Below are positions 8,570-17,477 of a stretch of DNA of 64,000 nucleotides, one piece after another. The notes beneath the pieces were generated by a model. The model was given only the letters and a program-made list of their open reading frames with translations, had not been told where the DNA came from and did no database searches. Source of the stretch: Rhodobium gokarnense (GTDB taxonomy: Bacteria; Pseudomonadota; Alphaproteobacteria; Rhizobiales; Rhodobiaceae); NCBI RefSeq assembly GCF_025961475.1, contig NZ_JAOQNS010000001.1, forward strand, positions 248,001-312,000, read 5' to 3'. How positions within the stretch are numbered: position 1 is the first letter of the stretch; each line of letters opens with the position of its first letter. A program made the position numbers and the translations under genes.

Positions 8570-9127
8570 ATGATGCGGACCATGCTCGGGCTTTTCGCCG
8601 CCGCGCTTTTGCTGGCGGCATCGATCGGCAACGCAATCGGTGGAGAAAAAGTGATCGACGATTTCCGCTCCAATCCCGACCAGAGATGGCGCTTCATCGC
8701 CGACACGGTCATGGGCGGCGTCTCCACGGGCAAGGTTGCCTTCCGGACGGAAGGCGGCGTTTCCTTCGCGGAGATGACCGGTGAGGTCAGCACGGCGAAC
8801 AATGGCGGCTTCATCCAGTTCAGGCGAAAGGTCAATGCGCCACCCGAAGGGATCACCGGTGTGCGGCTCGTCGCCCGCGGCAACGGCCAGCGCTATTTCG
8901 TGCATCTGCGCACCAGCGGGATGATGATGCCCTGGCAGTACTATCAGGCGCCGTTCGAGGCGGGATCGGGATGGCGCGAGATCCCCATCCCGCTGACGGC
9001 GTTCAAGCGCTCCGGATCCTTGCTGCGCAAAGTGCCGTGGGCTGCATCGATCAGGTCCGTCGGCATCGTCGCCTACGGGCAAGACCACACGGCGAAGGTC
9101 CAGGTGCGCGAGATCGGCTGGTACTGA
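8570..9127 (+). CDS. Exported CIA30-family protein (complex I intermediate-associated protein 30 domain)
   Basis: A 185-residue protein with a probable signal peptide (MMRTMLGLFAAALLLAASIG). The rest matches the CIA30/NDUFAF1-like beta-sandwich: the DDF segment followed by W-R-F and DTVMGGVS near the start, then FIQFRRK, and a C-terminal IGIVAYG-like strand. A good ribosome-binding site (GGAGGA at 8561-8566) fixes the ATG at 8570. In eukaryotes the domain serves complex I assembly; bacterial members are mostly uncharacterised and resemble carbohydrate-binding folds. It is divergent from the oxidoreductase operon and ends four bases from the convergent MFS gene. Confidence 0.75.
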   Translation: MMRTMLGLFAAALLLAASIGNAIGGEKVIDDFRSNPDQRWRFIADTVMGGVSTGKVAFRTEGGVSFAEMTGEVSTANNGGFIQFRRKVNAPPEGITGVRLVARGNGQRYFVHLRTSGMMMPWQYYQAPFEAGSGWREIPIPLTAFKRSGSLLRKVPWAASIRSVGIVAYGQDHTAKVQVREIGWY

Positions 9128-9131
9128 GTTT

Positions 9132-10433
9132 TCAGCGCAGCATGCCGTCCGCCCCCGCCGAATCCCTTATGCCGCGCCGGCGCGCGGCGAAATAGGGTAC
9201 GAAGACGAGGGCTCCGATCAGGGCCGCCAGCAGGAAAGGCGCGCCGGGGAACACCGGCAGCCAGGCAACGCCGCCCGAAAAGGCCGAGAAGAGACCCGTC
9301 AGGATCGGCGGCGCGACGAAGAAGACGGCCGCCTTGGCGCTCATGATCGCGCCCTGCACCTCGCCCTGTTCGCTCTCGTCCACCGCATTGGCGGCCAGCC
9401 CCTTCATGGCGTTCGACCCGAGGCCGGAGAGCGATGCCAGCACCATCACCCCATAGGCCCAGGCCCCGCTGGTGACGAAGGCGAACAAGAGGAACGTGAC
9501 GATCGCGAGCGCGGTCGAGCCGATGACCACTTTGTGCTCGCCGAACCGCGCAAGGGCAAAGCGCAGAACGACGCCCTCGGCGAAGGCCAAGAGGATGCCG
9601 AAGAGGGCGAGCGACAACCCGACCTCGGTCGTCGACCAGCCATAGACCGCGGGCGTGAAATAGGCCCAGATCGCCGGATAGACATGGAGCGCCAGCTCCA
9701 GCAGTGCGAAGGCGGCGATCAGCATGAGGATCGGCTTGACCTTCCAGTAGCGGAGCACCGAGCCAACGGGATTGGCGCGGCGCCAGTCGAACCGGCGCCG
9801 ACTTTCGGGCCTCAGGCTCTCCGGCAGAACGAAGAGCCCAAAGGCCACATTGGCAAAGCAGAGAAGGCTGGCAACGACGAACGGCGCCCGCGTGTCGAGC
9901 GCGCCGAGGAGCCCGCCGAGCGCCGGGCCGATGACGAATCCGACGCCGAACGACATGCCGACGAGGCCGAAATTGGCGGCCCGCTTTTCCGGCGCGGAGA
10001 CGTCGGCCACATAGGCAAAGGCGGTAACGAACGTCGCCGCCGCCATGCCGGCGAGGATGCGCCCGGCGAACAGCCAGCCGAGCGTCTGCGCCAGCGCCAT
10101 GATCGTGTAATCAATTCCGAGGCAGGCGAGGCCGACGAGAAGCACGGGCCGGCGGCCGAGACGGTCGGAGAGATTGCCGAGGAGCGGCGCCGACAGGAAC
10201 TGCATGAAGGCATAGGCGAACATCAGCCAGCCGCCGATCACCGCCGCATCGGCCATCGAGCCGCCCGAGACCTCGCCGATCAGCCGCGGCAGCACCGGGA
10301 TGATGATGCCGAGGCCGGTGACGTCGATGACGACGGTGATCAGGATGAAGACGATGGCCTTCGCCGACGCCGGGGCCGCCTTGTTGTTCTCGGATGAAGG
10401 GTCCCCGCCAGCGGGCGCGCGCGTCTCTTGCAT
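9132..10433 (-). CDS. MFS transporter, TetA-like drug exporter family
   Basis: A 433-residue protein with about 12 membrane segments. The motif-A loop between segments 2 and 3 reads GNLSDRLGRRPVLL, and DVTGLGIIIPVLPRL in the first segment matches the TetA/DHA1 class. The ATG at 10433 is preferred over one nine codons upstream because the extra residues are basic and unconserved in appearance. These proteins use the proton gradient to export drugs or metabolites. Tetracycline as substrate is not implied; no TetR-type regulator is adjacent. Confidence 0.82.
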   Translation of the reverse strand: MQETRAPAGGDPSSENNKAAPASAKAIVFILITVVIDVTGLGIIIPVLPRLIGEVSGGSMADAAVIGGWLMFAYAFMQFLSAPLLGNLSDRLGRRPVLLVGLACLGIDYTIMALAQTLGWLFAGRILAGMAAATFVTAFAYVADVSAPEKRAANFGLVGMSFGVGFVIGPALGGLLGALDTRAPFVVASLLCFANVAFGLFVLPESLRPESRRRFDWRRANPVGSVLRYWKVKPILMLIAAFALLELALHVYPAIWAYFTPAVYGWSTTEVGLSLALFGILLAFAEGVVLRFALARFGEHKVVIGSTALAIVTFLLFAFVTSGAWAYGVMVLASLSGLGSNAMKGLAANAVDESEQGEVQGAIMSAKAAVFFVAPPILTGLFSAFSGGVAWLPVFPGAPFLLAALIGALVFVPYFAARRRGIRDSAGADGMLR

Positions 10434-10513
10434 GCGCCTTTGTCGTCGCGCGCCCGGCAACAGTCAACGGGTTATGCGGTTCCCTTCGGGGCGCCGGTAT
10501 CGACCCGCTCGGC

Positions 10514-11140
10514 CTATCCCGCGGCGCGCGCGAGGGCGGCTTTGGCCTGGTTGGTGATGGCGGTCCAGTCCTTGTCGGCGATCTGCTTTTTCGTTGCCAG
10601 CCAGGAGCCGCCGATGGCGGAGACGACGGGGAGGGAGAGGTAGTCCATCATGTTGTCGAGGGTGATGCCGCCGGTGGGCGAGAATTTGAGGCCCTGGCTG
10701 GCATAGGGGCCGGCGAGCGCCTTGATCATCGCCGGGCCGCCGGCCTGGGCGGCGGGGAAGAATTTCAGCACTTTGCAGCCGAGTTCCAGGCCCTGTTCGA
10801 TCTCCGAGGGGGTCATGACGCCCGGCATGAAGAGGCCGCCGGCGTCCTGGAAGTGCTTCACGACCTTGGCGTTCAAGCCCGGCGCGAAGCCGAAGCGGGC
10901 GCCGGCTCCCAAGGCGCGATCCGCCTGCTCCGTCGTCAGCACGGTGCCGGCGCCGAGCATCATGTCCGGGAAGGCCTTGGCGATCCGCCCTATGGCGGCC
11001 TCGGCCGCTGCCGTGCGGAACGTGACTTCGATGATGTCGATGCCGCCCTTGAGCAAGGCTTCGGCGAGGGGTTCGGCGTCGGCCGCGTCCTCGATGACGA
11101 TGACCGGGATGATGCGCCGTTTTAAAAGCTCTTCGAGCAT
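10514..11140 (-). CDS. eda: 2-dehydro-3-deoxy-6-phosphogluconate (KDPG) aldolase
   Basis: A 208-residue class I aldolase that cleaves KDPG to pyruvate and glyceraldehyde-3-phosphate. Catalytic residues are in place: E38 and R42 in EVTFRT (matching E. coli E45 and R49) and the Schiff-base lysine K126 in KFFPA (matching K133). It is the last gene of the minus-strand uronate operon and acts on the product of the neighbouring kdgK. The gap to kdgK holds two stem-loops. Confidence 0.95.
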   Translation of the reverse strand: MLEELLKRRIIPVIVIEDAADAEPLAEALLKGGIDIIEVTFRTAAAEAAIGRIAKAFPDMMLGAGTVLTTEQADRALGAGARFGFAPGLNAKVVKHFQDAGGLFMPGVMTPSEIEQGLELGCKVLKFFPAAQAGGPAMIKALAGPYASQGLKFSPTGGITLDNMMDYLSLPVVSAIGGSWLATKKQIADKDWTAITNQAKAALARAAG

Positions 11141-11154
11141 TTTCTTGTCCTTTG

Positions 11155-11240
11155 GCCACCGGGGGACCGGTGGCGCTCGTTCGATCTGTTATGTTTCAAG
11201 CGTGGTGTCGTTTGCATGCCGGTCCCCGGTGTCGGGGACC
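11155..11240. promoter_or_regulatory. Two intercistronic stem-loops between kdgK and eda
   Basis: First hairpin: GCCACCGG (11155-11162), four-base loop, CCGGTGGC (11167-11174). Second hairpin: GGTCCCC (11221-11227), six-base loop, GGGGACC (11234-11240). Both are perfect pairings in a 108-base gap inside the operon. No T-run follows on the minus strand, so they look like mRNA processing or stabilising elements rather than strong terminators. Confidence 0.45.
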
Positions 11241-11248
11241 CACGCCTC

Positions 11249-12358
11249 TCACCGGTCGACGCGGGCACCGCCGCCGCCGACCAGTTTTTCGACCTCCTTC
11301 AGCGAGGCCATGGTGGTGTCGCCCGGCGTCGTCATGGCGAGCGCGCCATGGGCGGCGCCGTACTCGACCGCTTTCTGGGGATCGCCGAAGGTCATCAGGC
11401 CGTAGATGAAGCCGGACGCAAAGCTGTCGCCGCCGCCGACCCGGTCCATGATCTCAAGCTCGGGGCGGTGGGTGGCGGTGTGGAATTTCCCGTCCATCCA
11501 GCACATGGCGCCCCAGTCGTTGACGGTGGCGGTCTTCACCCCGCGCATGGTCGTCGCCGTCGCCTTGAAGTTCGGGTATTCGGCAACGGCCTTTGCGATC
11601 ATGCGGCCGAAGGCGCCGGTGTCGAGGTCGGTGAGGTTGTCGTCGACGCCCTCGACCTCAAAGCCGAGGCAGGCGGTGAAGTCTTCCTCGTTGCCGATCA
11701 TGACGTCGACATGGCGAGCGATCTCGCGGTTGATCTCGCGGCACTTGTCGATGCCGCCGAAACCCTTCCAGAGCGAGGGGCGGTAGTTGAGGTCGTAGGA
11801 GACGATGGTGCCGTGCTTTTCGGCTGCCTTCGCCGCCTCGATGACGACCGGGCCGGTGGTTTCCGACAGGGCCGCGAAGATGCCGCCGGTGTGGAACCAG
11901 CGCACGCCAAGGGTCCCGAACAGGTGATCCCAGTCGACGTCGCCGGGCTTCAGTTGCGAGGCGGCGGTGTTGCCGCGGTCGGAGCAGCCGACGGCGCCGC
12001 GGATGCCGAAGCCGCGTTCGGTGAAGTTGAGGCCGTTGCGCACGGAGCGGCCGATGCCGTCATAGGGCACCCATTTGATCAGCGAGGTGTCGACGCCGCC
12101 CTGGAGGATGAAGTCCTCCATCAGGAGGCCGAGCTCGTTGTCGGCGAAGGCGGTGACGACGCCGGCGCGCATGCCGAAGCAGCGCCGGAGGCCGCGGGCG
12201 ACGTTGTACTCGCCGCCGCCTTCCCAGGCGCGGAACTGGCGCGCGGTGCGGATGCGGCCTTCGCCCGGATCGAGGCGGAGCATGACCTCGCCGAGCGAGA
12301 CGATGTCGTAGCGGCACTCTTCTGCCGCGCGGATGTGGAGGGTCTTTTCGGTACTCAT
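11249..12358 (-). CDS. kdgK: 2-keto-3-deoxygluconate kinase (PfkB family)
   Basis: A 369-residue PfkB-type sugar kinase. The N-terminal SLGEVMLRLDP and EGGGEYNVARGL segments and the C-terminal anion-hole/catalytic-base motif GGGDSFASGF identify the fold, and the operon context (kduD, kduI, eda) points to phosphorylation of KDG to KDPG. It is longer than the roughly 310 residues of enterobacterial KdgK. The ATG at 12358 (MSTEKT) is chosen; a longer frame would add a charged, unlikely leader. Confidence 0.88.
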   Translation of the reverse strand: MSTEKTLHIRAAEECRYDIVSLGEVMLRLDPGEGRIRTARQFRAWEGGGEYNVARGLRRCFGMRAGVVTAFADNELGLLMEDFILQGGVDTSLIKWVPYDGIGRSVRNGLNFTERGFGIRGAVGCSDRGNTAASQLKPGDVDWDHLFGTLGVRWFHTGGIFAALSETTGPVVIEAAKAAEKHGTIVSYDLNYRPSLWKGFGGIDKCREINREIARHVDVMIGNEEDFTACLGFEVEGVDDNLTDLDTGAFGRMIAKAVAEYPNFKATATTMRGVKTATVNDWGAMCWMDGKFHTATHRPELEIMDRVGGGDSFASGFIYGLMTFGDPQKAVEYGAAHGALAMTTPGDTTMASLKEVEKLVGGGGARVDR

Positions 12359-12407
12359 TGTGTCTCTCTTGTTGTCATTTTCGGTTTTTTTGTTCCCTCC
12401 TGCGGTC

Positions 12408-13178
12408 TTATCGTCCCATCCAGCCGCCATCGACGGCGAGGATGGCGCCGTTCATGTAGTCGGACGCCTTTGAGGCGAGGAATACGACGGGTCCTGCGAA
12501 GTCCTCCGGCTCGCCCCAGCGGCCGGCCGGAATACGGCCGAGGATCGCCGCGGCGCGGTCCGGATCGTCCTGCAGGGCCCTGGTGTTGTCGGTGCGGATG
12601 TAGCCGGGCGCGATCGCGTTGACGTTGACGCCCCTTGCCGCCCATTCGTTGGAAAGGGCCATGGTGAGCTGGCCGATCGCGCCCTTGCTGGCGGCATAGC
12701 CGGGCACGTTGATGCCGCCCTGGAAGGTGAGTAGCGAGGCGGTGAAGATGATCTTGCCGGAGCCGCGCTCCACCATTCCTCTGCCGATCTCGCGCGACAG
12801 CACGAACTGGGCGTTGAGGTTGACCTCGATGACCTCGTCCCAGAGGGCGTCCGGGTGCTCGGCCGCGGGCGCCCGGCGGATGGTGCCGGCGTTGTTGACG
12901 AGGATGTCGATGGTGCCGATGTCGCGGTTGACCTCATCGGCGAAGGCGGCAAGCGCCTTGCGGTCGGAGAAGTCGCAGGAATAGGCGGCGAAGTCGCGGT
13001 CCAGGGCGCGGACCTCTTTTTCGACGGCGCTGCCGTTCTTTTCCAGGGAGGCGCTGACGGCGACGATGTCGGCGCCGGCCTCGGCCAGCGCGACGGCCAT
13101 CGCCTTGCCGATGCCGCGCCTGGCGCCGGTGACCAGCGCCGTCTTGCCGTCGAGGCGAAATGTGTCGAGCACGCTCAT
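12408..13178 (-). CDS. kduD: 2-dehydro-3-deoxy-D-gluconate 5-dehydrogenase (SDR)
   Basis: A 256-residue classical short-chain dehydrogenase. The cofactor motif TGARRGIG is at 17-24, NNAG at 95-98, and the catalytic S148, Y161 and K165 (YxxxK) are present. Next to kduI it most likely reduces 2,5-diketo-3-deoxygluconate (DKII) to KDG with NAD(P)H. The start at 13178 gives the usual SDR length. It is in one operon with kduI upstream and kdgK downstream. Confidence 0.9.
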   Translation of the reverse strand: MSVLDTFRLDGKTALVTGARRGIGKAMAVALAEAGADIVAVSASLEKNGSAVEKEVRALDRDFAAYSCDFSDRKALAAFADEVNRDIGTIDILVNNAGTIRRAPAAEHPDALWDEVIEVNLNAQFVLSREIGRGMVERGSGKIIFTASLLTFQGGINVPGYAASKGAIGQLTMALSNEWAARGVNVNAIAPGYIRTDNTRALQDDPDRAAAILGRIPAGRWGEPEDFAGPVVFLASKASDYMNGAILAVDGGWMGR

Positions 13179-13210
13179 GTCCGGTTCCCTTCGTTGGCAG
13201 TCGGGAAAGG

Positions 13211-13240
13211 GCCGGTGCAGCACCGGAGTGCCGCACCGGC
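13211..13240. promoter_or_regulatory. Intercistronic stem-loop between kduI and kduD
   Basis: GCCGGTGC (13211-13218) pairs with GCACCGGC (13233-13240). An alternative nested palindrome is CCGGTGC-A-GCACCGG (13212-13226). It sits in the 76-base gap before kduD. Competing structures could tune processing or kduD translation; there is no T-run. Confidence 0.4.
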
Positions 13241-13254
13241 AGTCCAGCGGAAGG

Positions 13255-14085
13255 TCAGCGCAAATCGCCGGGCTTCAGGTGATCCATGTCGGTGTAGTCG
13301 ACGTTGTCGCCGGCCATCGCCCAGATGAAGGTGTAGGGGCCGGTGCCGGCGCCGCAGTGCAGCGACCAAGGCGGCGACAGGGCGCCTTCCTCGTTGGCGA
13401 TCATCAGGTGGCGGGTGTGCTCCGGTCGGCCCATCAGGTGCACCAGCCGGGCGTCCGGATCCATGTTGATGTAGAAATAGGCCTCCATGCGCCGGTCGTG
13501 GCGGTGGCAGGGCATGGTGTTCCAGACCGAGCCGTCCTCCAGCGTGGTGTAGCCGAGGACGAGCTGGCAGCTCTCCATCACCAGCGGATGGATGAACTGG
13601 CGGATGGTGCGCTTGTTGGAGGTCGCCGGATCGCCGAGCTTGACCTCCACGCAGTCGGCGACGGTGATGAGGCGGGCCGGGAACTCCTTGTGGGCCGGGG
13701 CCGAGGCGAGGTAGTAGCGCCCGTCGCCTTCGAAGGTGACGGCGCCGCTGCCCTTGCCGAGATAGAGCACGTCGCCATTGTTCAGCGTCCAGGTCTCACC
13801 GCCGGCCGAGACGGTGCCGGTGTCGCCGATATTGACGACGCCCATCTCGCGGCGCTCCAGGAAGGTCGCGGTGCGGGTCTCGTCGACGACGTCCAGCACC
13901 ACCTTGCCGCCGGCCGGCAGGGCGCCGCCCACGGTCATGCGGTCGTAGTGGGAATAGACGAGGTTGATCTCGCCGTCCTTGAACAGTCCCGAGACGAGGA
14001 AATGCCGGCGCAGGTCTTCCGTGCCCATCGTCTCGGCGTGCTCGTAGTGGACGGCGTGGCGGGTTTCAACGTTCAGCATCTTCAT
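13255..14085 (-). CDS. kduI: 5-keto-4-deoxyuronate isomerase
   Basis: A 276-residue cupin-fold isomerase converting DKI (5-keto-4-deoxyuronate) to DKII. Metal ligands are H194, H196, E201 and H243, each offset by two from the E. coli KduI ligands, and the overall length is nearly the same (278). It is flanked by kdgF upstream and kduD downstream, which gives the three-step path from unsaturated uronates to KDG. An internal ATG two codons in (MLNVE) is a possible alternative start. Confidence 0.95.
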   Translation of the reverse strand: MKMLNVETRHAVHYEHAETMGTEDLRRHFLVSGLFKDGEINLVYSHYDRMTVGGALPAGGKVVLDVVDETRTATFLERREMGVVNIGDTGTVSAGGETWTLNNGDVLYLGKGSGAVTFEGDGRYYLASAPAHKEFPARLITVADCVEVKLGDPATSNKRTIRQFIHPLVMESCQLVLGYTTLEDGSVWNTMPCHRHDRRMEAYFYINMDPDARLVHLMGRPEHTRHLMIANEEGALSPPWSLHCGAGTGPYTFIWAMAGDNVDYTDMDHLKPGDLR

Positions 14086-14106
14086 CTCCTTCGTGTCGTT
14101 CCTTGC

Positions 14107-14143
14107 GGCGGCCGACCACCGGGAGGAGGAGTGGTCGGCCGCC
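14107..14143. promoter_or_regulatory. 13-bp perfect stem-loop between kdgF and kduI
   Basis: Bases 14107-14119 pair perfectly with 14131-14143 across an 11-base loop (GGCGGCCGACCAC against its complement). It lies in the 182-base gap upstream of kduI in the operon's direction. A hairpin this stable could block exonucleases from the kdgF side, or attenuate. No T-run follows it on the minus strand. Confidence 0.5.
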
Positions 14144-14267
14144 GGCTTTCGCGGGGTCTGAGTCGCCGGTTTTCCGGCTTCCGCGAATGGTGTTTCGTTC
14201 AGGCCCTGCTTCTTTTTCCTAACGTTTGTGCGCTCCCGTCGGCTCCCTCGGCTCCATTGCAGGGCGT

Positions 14268-14585
14268 TCAGAGAAAATCGTCCCGCCGCGGCGTGAAACA
14301 GTCGATCAGGCGGCCCGCCTCAAGGCAGGTGCAGCCATGGACGGCGCCGGACGGGATGACGAAGCTGTCGCCTTTCGCGACCTCGAATTCCTCGCCGTCG
14401 ACGGAGAAGGCGAAGCGGCCATCCTCCACATAGGTCGACTGGACGTGCGGGTGGCTGTGCAGATCGCCGATGCCGCCGGTCTCGAAGGTGAAGGCGACGA
14501 CCATCAGGGCTTCACTCTCCGACAGCACCTGGCGGGTGACGCCGGGGCCGGAGGGTTTTTTCTCTCTTGGTTCAACGAATGCCAT
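14268..14585 (-). CDS. kdgF: Cupin protein, probable KdgF (unsaturated uronate linearising enzyme)
   Basis: A 105-residue single-domain cupin. The metal-binding motif is HSHPHVQSTYVEDGRF (about 44-59), with the second cupin box near SGAVHGC. KdgF of pectin and alginate degraders has this size and converts 4,5-unsaturated monouronates to the linear DKI used by KduI. The position between the TRAP importer and kduI fits that role. The start at 14585 (MAFVEPREKK) lies 11 bases after dctM. A generic sugar-binding cupin is the alternative. Confidence 0.75.
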   Translation of the reverse strand: MAFVEPREKKPSGPGVTRQVLSESEALMVVAFTFETGGIGDLHSHPHVQSTYVEDGRFAFSVDGEEFEVAKGDSFVIPSGAVHGCTCLEAGRLIDCFTPRRDDFL

Positions 14586-14596
14586 GGTCGGTTTTC

Positions 14597-15877
14597 CTAG
14601 TGGAACAGCGACGGCAGCCACAGCGACAGCGCCGGGATGTAGGTGACCAGCATCAGCGTGAAGACGCCGGCGAGGTAGAACGGCCAGATCGTCTTGACGA
14701 CGTCCCAGACCGGCATCTTGCCGACGGCGCAGCCGACGAAGAGCACCGTGCCGACGGGGGGCGTGCACAGGCCAATGCCGAGGTTGAGGACGAGGATGAT
14801 GCCGAACTGCACCGGGTCGACGTTGAACTCCATCGCCACCGGCAGGAAGATCGGCGTGGTGATGACGATCAGCGGCGACATGTCCATGAACGAGCCGAGG
14901 ATGAGCAAGAGGACGTTGATCAGCAGCAGGATGACGATCGGGCTGTCGGAGAGGTCGCGCATGAACTCCACGAGCTGGGTCGGGATCCTGAGAAAGGCGA
15001 GGAGCCAGCCGAAGGCAGCGGCGCAGCCGATCACCATCAGCACCATGGCGGTGGTGCGCACCGCATCGGAGACGGCCATCCGGAACTGCTCGAAATTCAT
15101 CGTCCGGTAGAGGAAGAAGATCGCGAACATGGCGTAGACGACGGCGATGCAGGAGCTTTCCGAGGCGGTGAAGACGCCGGAGCGGACGCCGCCGAAGATG
15201 ATGGCGACGAGGACGAGGCCGGGCGTTGCCGAGAGCAGCAGGCTGCCGACGGCGCGAATGCCGGGGAAGTCCTCCAGCGGATAGCCGCGCTTCCTGGCGA
15301 CGATCCAGGCGGCGACCATCAGCGACAGCGCCAGCACCAGGCCGGGGATGATGCCGGCGGTGAAGAGGTCGGCGATCGAGATGCGCCCGCCACCGGCGAT
15401 CGAATAGATGATCAGGTTGTGGGACGGCGGCAGCATCAGGGCGATGATGGAGCTGACGACCGTGATGTTGACGGCGTAGTCGGCGTCGTAGCCGCGCTCC
15501 TTCATCTGCGGCACCATCAGGCCGCCGATGGCCGAGGCGTCGGCCGCGGCCGAGCCGGAAATGCCGCCGAAGAGGACCGAGGCGAGGATGTTGACCTGGC
15601 CGAGGCCGCCGCGGAAATGGCCGACCGCGGCGCCGGCGAGCGCGACCAGCCGGCGCGCGATGTCGCCGCGGACCATCAGATTGCCGGCGAAGATGAAGAA
15701 CGGGATCGCCATCAGGGCGAAGATGCTGACGCCGGAATTGAGGCGCTGGAACACCACCACGGGCGGCAGGCCGAGATAGGCGATGGTGGCGAAGGACGAA
15801 ACGCCGAGACAGAAGGCGATCGGCGTTCCGATCAGAAGCAGGAAGGTAAAGGTGCCGAAGAGGATCCAGTACTCCAT
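14597..15877 (-). CDS. dctM: TRAP transporter large permease (DctM family)
   Basis: A 426-residue protein with about 12 membrane segments, full length for DctM/SiaM proteins. The conserved GGISGSAAADASAIGG loop and MKERGYDADYA segment are present. It is the sodium-coupled channel of a TRAP importer with the dctQ and dctP genes just upstream. Operon context (kdgF, kduI, kduD) suggests it takes up a uronate or unsaturated oligogalacturonate-derived acid. It starts two bases after the dctQ stop. Confidence 0.9.
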   Translation of the reverse strand: MEYWILFGTFTFLLLIGTPIAFCLGVSSFATIAYLGLPPVVVFQRLNSGVSIFALMAIPFFIFAGNLMVRGDIARRLVALAGAAVGHFRGGLGQVNILASVLFGGISGSAAADASAIGGLMVPQMKERGYDADYAVNITVVSSIIALMLPPSHNLIIYSIAGGGRISIADLFTAGIIPGLVLALSLMVAAWIVARKRGYPLEDFPGIRAVGSLLLSATPGLVLVAIIFGGVRSGVFTASESSCIAVVYAMFAIFFLYRTMNFEQFRMAVSDAVRTTAMVLMVIGCAAAFGWLLAFLRIPTQLVEFMRDLSDSPIVILLLINVLLLILGSFMDMSPLIVITTPIFLPVAMEFNVDPVQFGIILVLNLGIGLCTPPVGTVLFVGCAVGKMPVWDVVKTIWPFYLAGVFTLMLVTYIPALSLWLPSLFH

Positions 15878-15879
15878 GG

Positions 15880-16410
15880 TCAGCGATCCTCGTCCGGGAG
15901 TTCGACTTCGCCGAAGCGGGCGGTCACCAGGCCGGCGGCCCGGCGGGCGAGCCGTTCCAGCGAGAACAGCACCAGCAGCACGCCGCCGGAAATGAGGGCG
16001 AGGAAGGCGGTGCCGCCGGACCAGCCGACATTGGGGATGGTGGTCGGCCAGGTGGCGTCCGCGAGCTGGACGCCGTAGCCGATCATGCCGCAGCCGAAGG
16101 CGACGACGACGAGGTCGGAGACGGTGTGGAGCACCTTCTTCACCCGGTCCGGCAGCAGGTAGAGGAAGACGTCGAAGGACAGGTGGTAGCCTTCGCGGAT
16201 GCCGACCGCGGCGCCGAGGAAGATGAACCAGCCCATGATCAGGACGGACACGCTCTCGGTCCAGGTCGGGGTGTCGTTGAGCACGAAGCGGCCGAACACC
16301 TGCCAGGCGATGAACGCGGTCATCAGAACGAGGCCGATGCCGGACAGCGCCAGGGCGATGCGGGCGAGGATGGCCATCACCCGCGTCAGTATCAGGAAGA
16401 ACGTCGTCAC
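15880..16410 (-). CDS. dctQ: TRAP transporter small permease (DctQ family)
   Basis: A 176-residue protein with four membrane segments, as expected of DctQ. The conserved WQVFGRFVLNDTPTWTESVS segment follows the first helix (about 35-55), then FLGAAVGIREGYH. It partners DctM in the membrane. A strong hairpin lies in the 80-base gap separating it from the binding-protein gene upstream. Confidence 0.88.
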   Translation of the reverse strand: MTTFFLILTRVMAILARIALALSGIGLVLMTAFIAWQVFGRFVLNDTPTWTESVSVLIMGWFIFLGAAVGIREGYHLSFDVFLYLLPDRVKKVLHTVSDLVVVAFGCGMIGYGVQLADATWPTTIPNVGWSGGTAFLALISGGVLLVLFSLERLARRAAGLVTARFGEVELPDEDR

Positions 16411-16443
16411 GATGGCACCACCGGGCGGGCGACTGGGTTGGGA

Positions 16444-16470
16444 GCCCGGCCCCCGGGAAAGGGGCCGGGC
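16444..16470. promoter_or_regulatory. 10-bp perfect stem-loop between dctP and dctQ
   Basis: GCCCGGCCCC (16444-16453) pairs with GGGGCCGGGC (16461-16470) around a seven-base loop. It lies just downstream of the dctP stop. Hairpins in this position often keep binding-protein mRNA abundant relative to the permeases (established for several ABC operons; inferred here). Confidence 0.55.
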
Positions 16471-16490
16471 CGCGGGCGTTGCGGGCGTGC

Positions 16491-17471
16491 CTATTCGGTC
16501 GCCTGGATGCGTTCCACGAGGGACTTCAGCTTGTCGGAGGTGACGAACTCGTCATAGACCGGCTTCATCGCCTCGATGAACGGGGTCTTGTCGATGTCGG
16601 AGACGATCTTGACGCCGGCTTCCTTGACCTTCGCCTCGGACGCGGCTTCGCGCTCGGCCCAGAGCTTGCGCATGTAGGGCACGGACTCCTTGGCGGCTTC
16701 GCGCACGGCGGCCTGGTCTTCGGCCGAGAGCTTGTCCCAGGTCTTCTTCGACATCACGAGCACTTCCGGCACGATCAGGTGCTGGTCGAGCGTGTAGTAG
16801 GGCGCGACCTCGAAGTGGCCGGAGGATTCAAAGGACGGCCAGTTGTTCTCCGCGCCGTCGATGACGCCGGTCTGGATCGAGGAATAGACCTCGCCATAGG
16901 GCATCGGCGTGGCGTTGCCGCCGAGGGCATCGACCATCTTGACGAAGACGTCGGACTGCATGACGCGGAACTTCATGCCCTTGAGGTCGTCCATGCTCAT
17001 GATCGGCTTCTGGCTGTTGTAGAACGAGCGCGCGCCGGCGTCGTAGAAGCACAGGCCGATCAGGCCATGCGCCTCGAAGGCCTTCAGGATGTCCTCGCCG
17101 ATCGGGCCGTCCATGACCTTGTGCATGTGGTCGATGGAACGGAAGATGTAGGGCAGCGAGGGGACCTTGGTCTCTTCGATGATGTTGTTGAACGGCCCGA
17201 GCGAGACGCGGTCGAGGTCGATGACGCCGAACTGGGTCTGCTCGATGGAGTCCTTCTCCTCGCCGAGCTGGGCGGAGTGGAAGACCTCGATGCCGAGGCG
17301 GCCGTCGGTCTTTTCCTCAAGCAGCTTGCCCATGTACTTGACCGCCTCGACGGTCGGATAGCCGTCGGGGTGGGTGTCGGACGAGCGCAGCATGGTCTCG
17401 GCCGCATTGGCCGCGAGCGCGGTGGATGCGAGCATCGCCGCGGCAATCGTTATTTTCTTCAAGAGTTGCAT
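16491..17471 (-). CDS. dctP: TRAP transporter substrate-binding protein (DctP family), probable uronate binder
   Basis: A 326-residue periplasmic protein with a signal peptide (about residues 1-23, ending ALAANAAE). Typical DctP features include the conserved arginine region [10 protein letters not shown] that binds the carboxylate and [21 protein letters not shown]. An AGGAGG site lies eight bases from the ATG at 17471 but only two from the ATG at 17477, so 17471 is the likely start. It is the first gene of the uronate operon, so the ligand is probably a hexuronate or unsaturated uronate. Confidence 0.9.
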   Translation of the reverse strand: MQLLKKITIAAAMLASTALAANAAETMLRSSDTHPDGYPTVEAVKYMGKLLEEKTDGRLGIEVFHSAQLGEEKDSIEQTQFGVIDLDRVSLGPFNNIIEETKVPSLPYIFRSIDHMHKVMDGPIGEDILKAFEAHGLIGLCFYDAGARSFYNSQKPIMSMDDLKGMKFRVMQSDVFVKMVDALGGNATPMPYGEVYSSIQTGVIDGAENNWPSFESSGHFEVAPYYTLDQHLIVPEVLVMSKKTWDKLSAEDQAAVREAAKESVPYMRKLWAEREAASEAKVKEAGVKIVSDIDKTPFIEAMKPVYDEFVTSDKLKSLVERIQATE

Positions 17472-17477
17472 GGTCAT

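Noticed and set aside
9132-10433. Calling the MFS gene a tetracycline resistance determinant
   Set aside because: Only general DHA1/TetA-family features are visible. There is no TetR-type regulator and no mobile element, so a specific resistance claim is unsupported.
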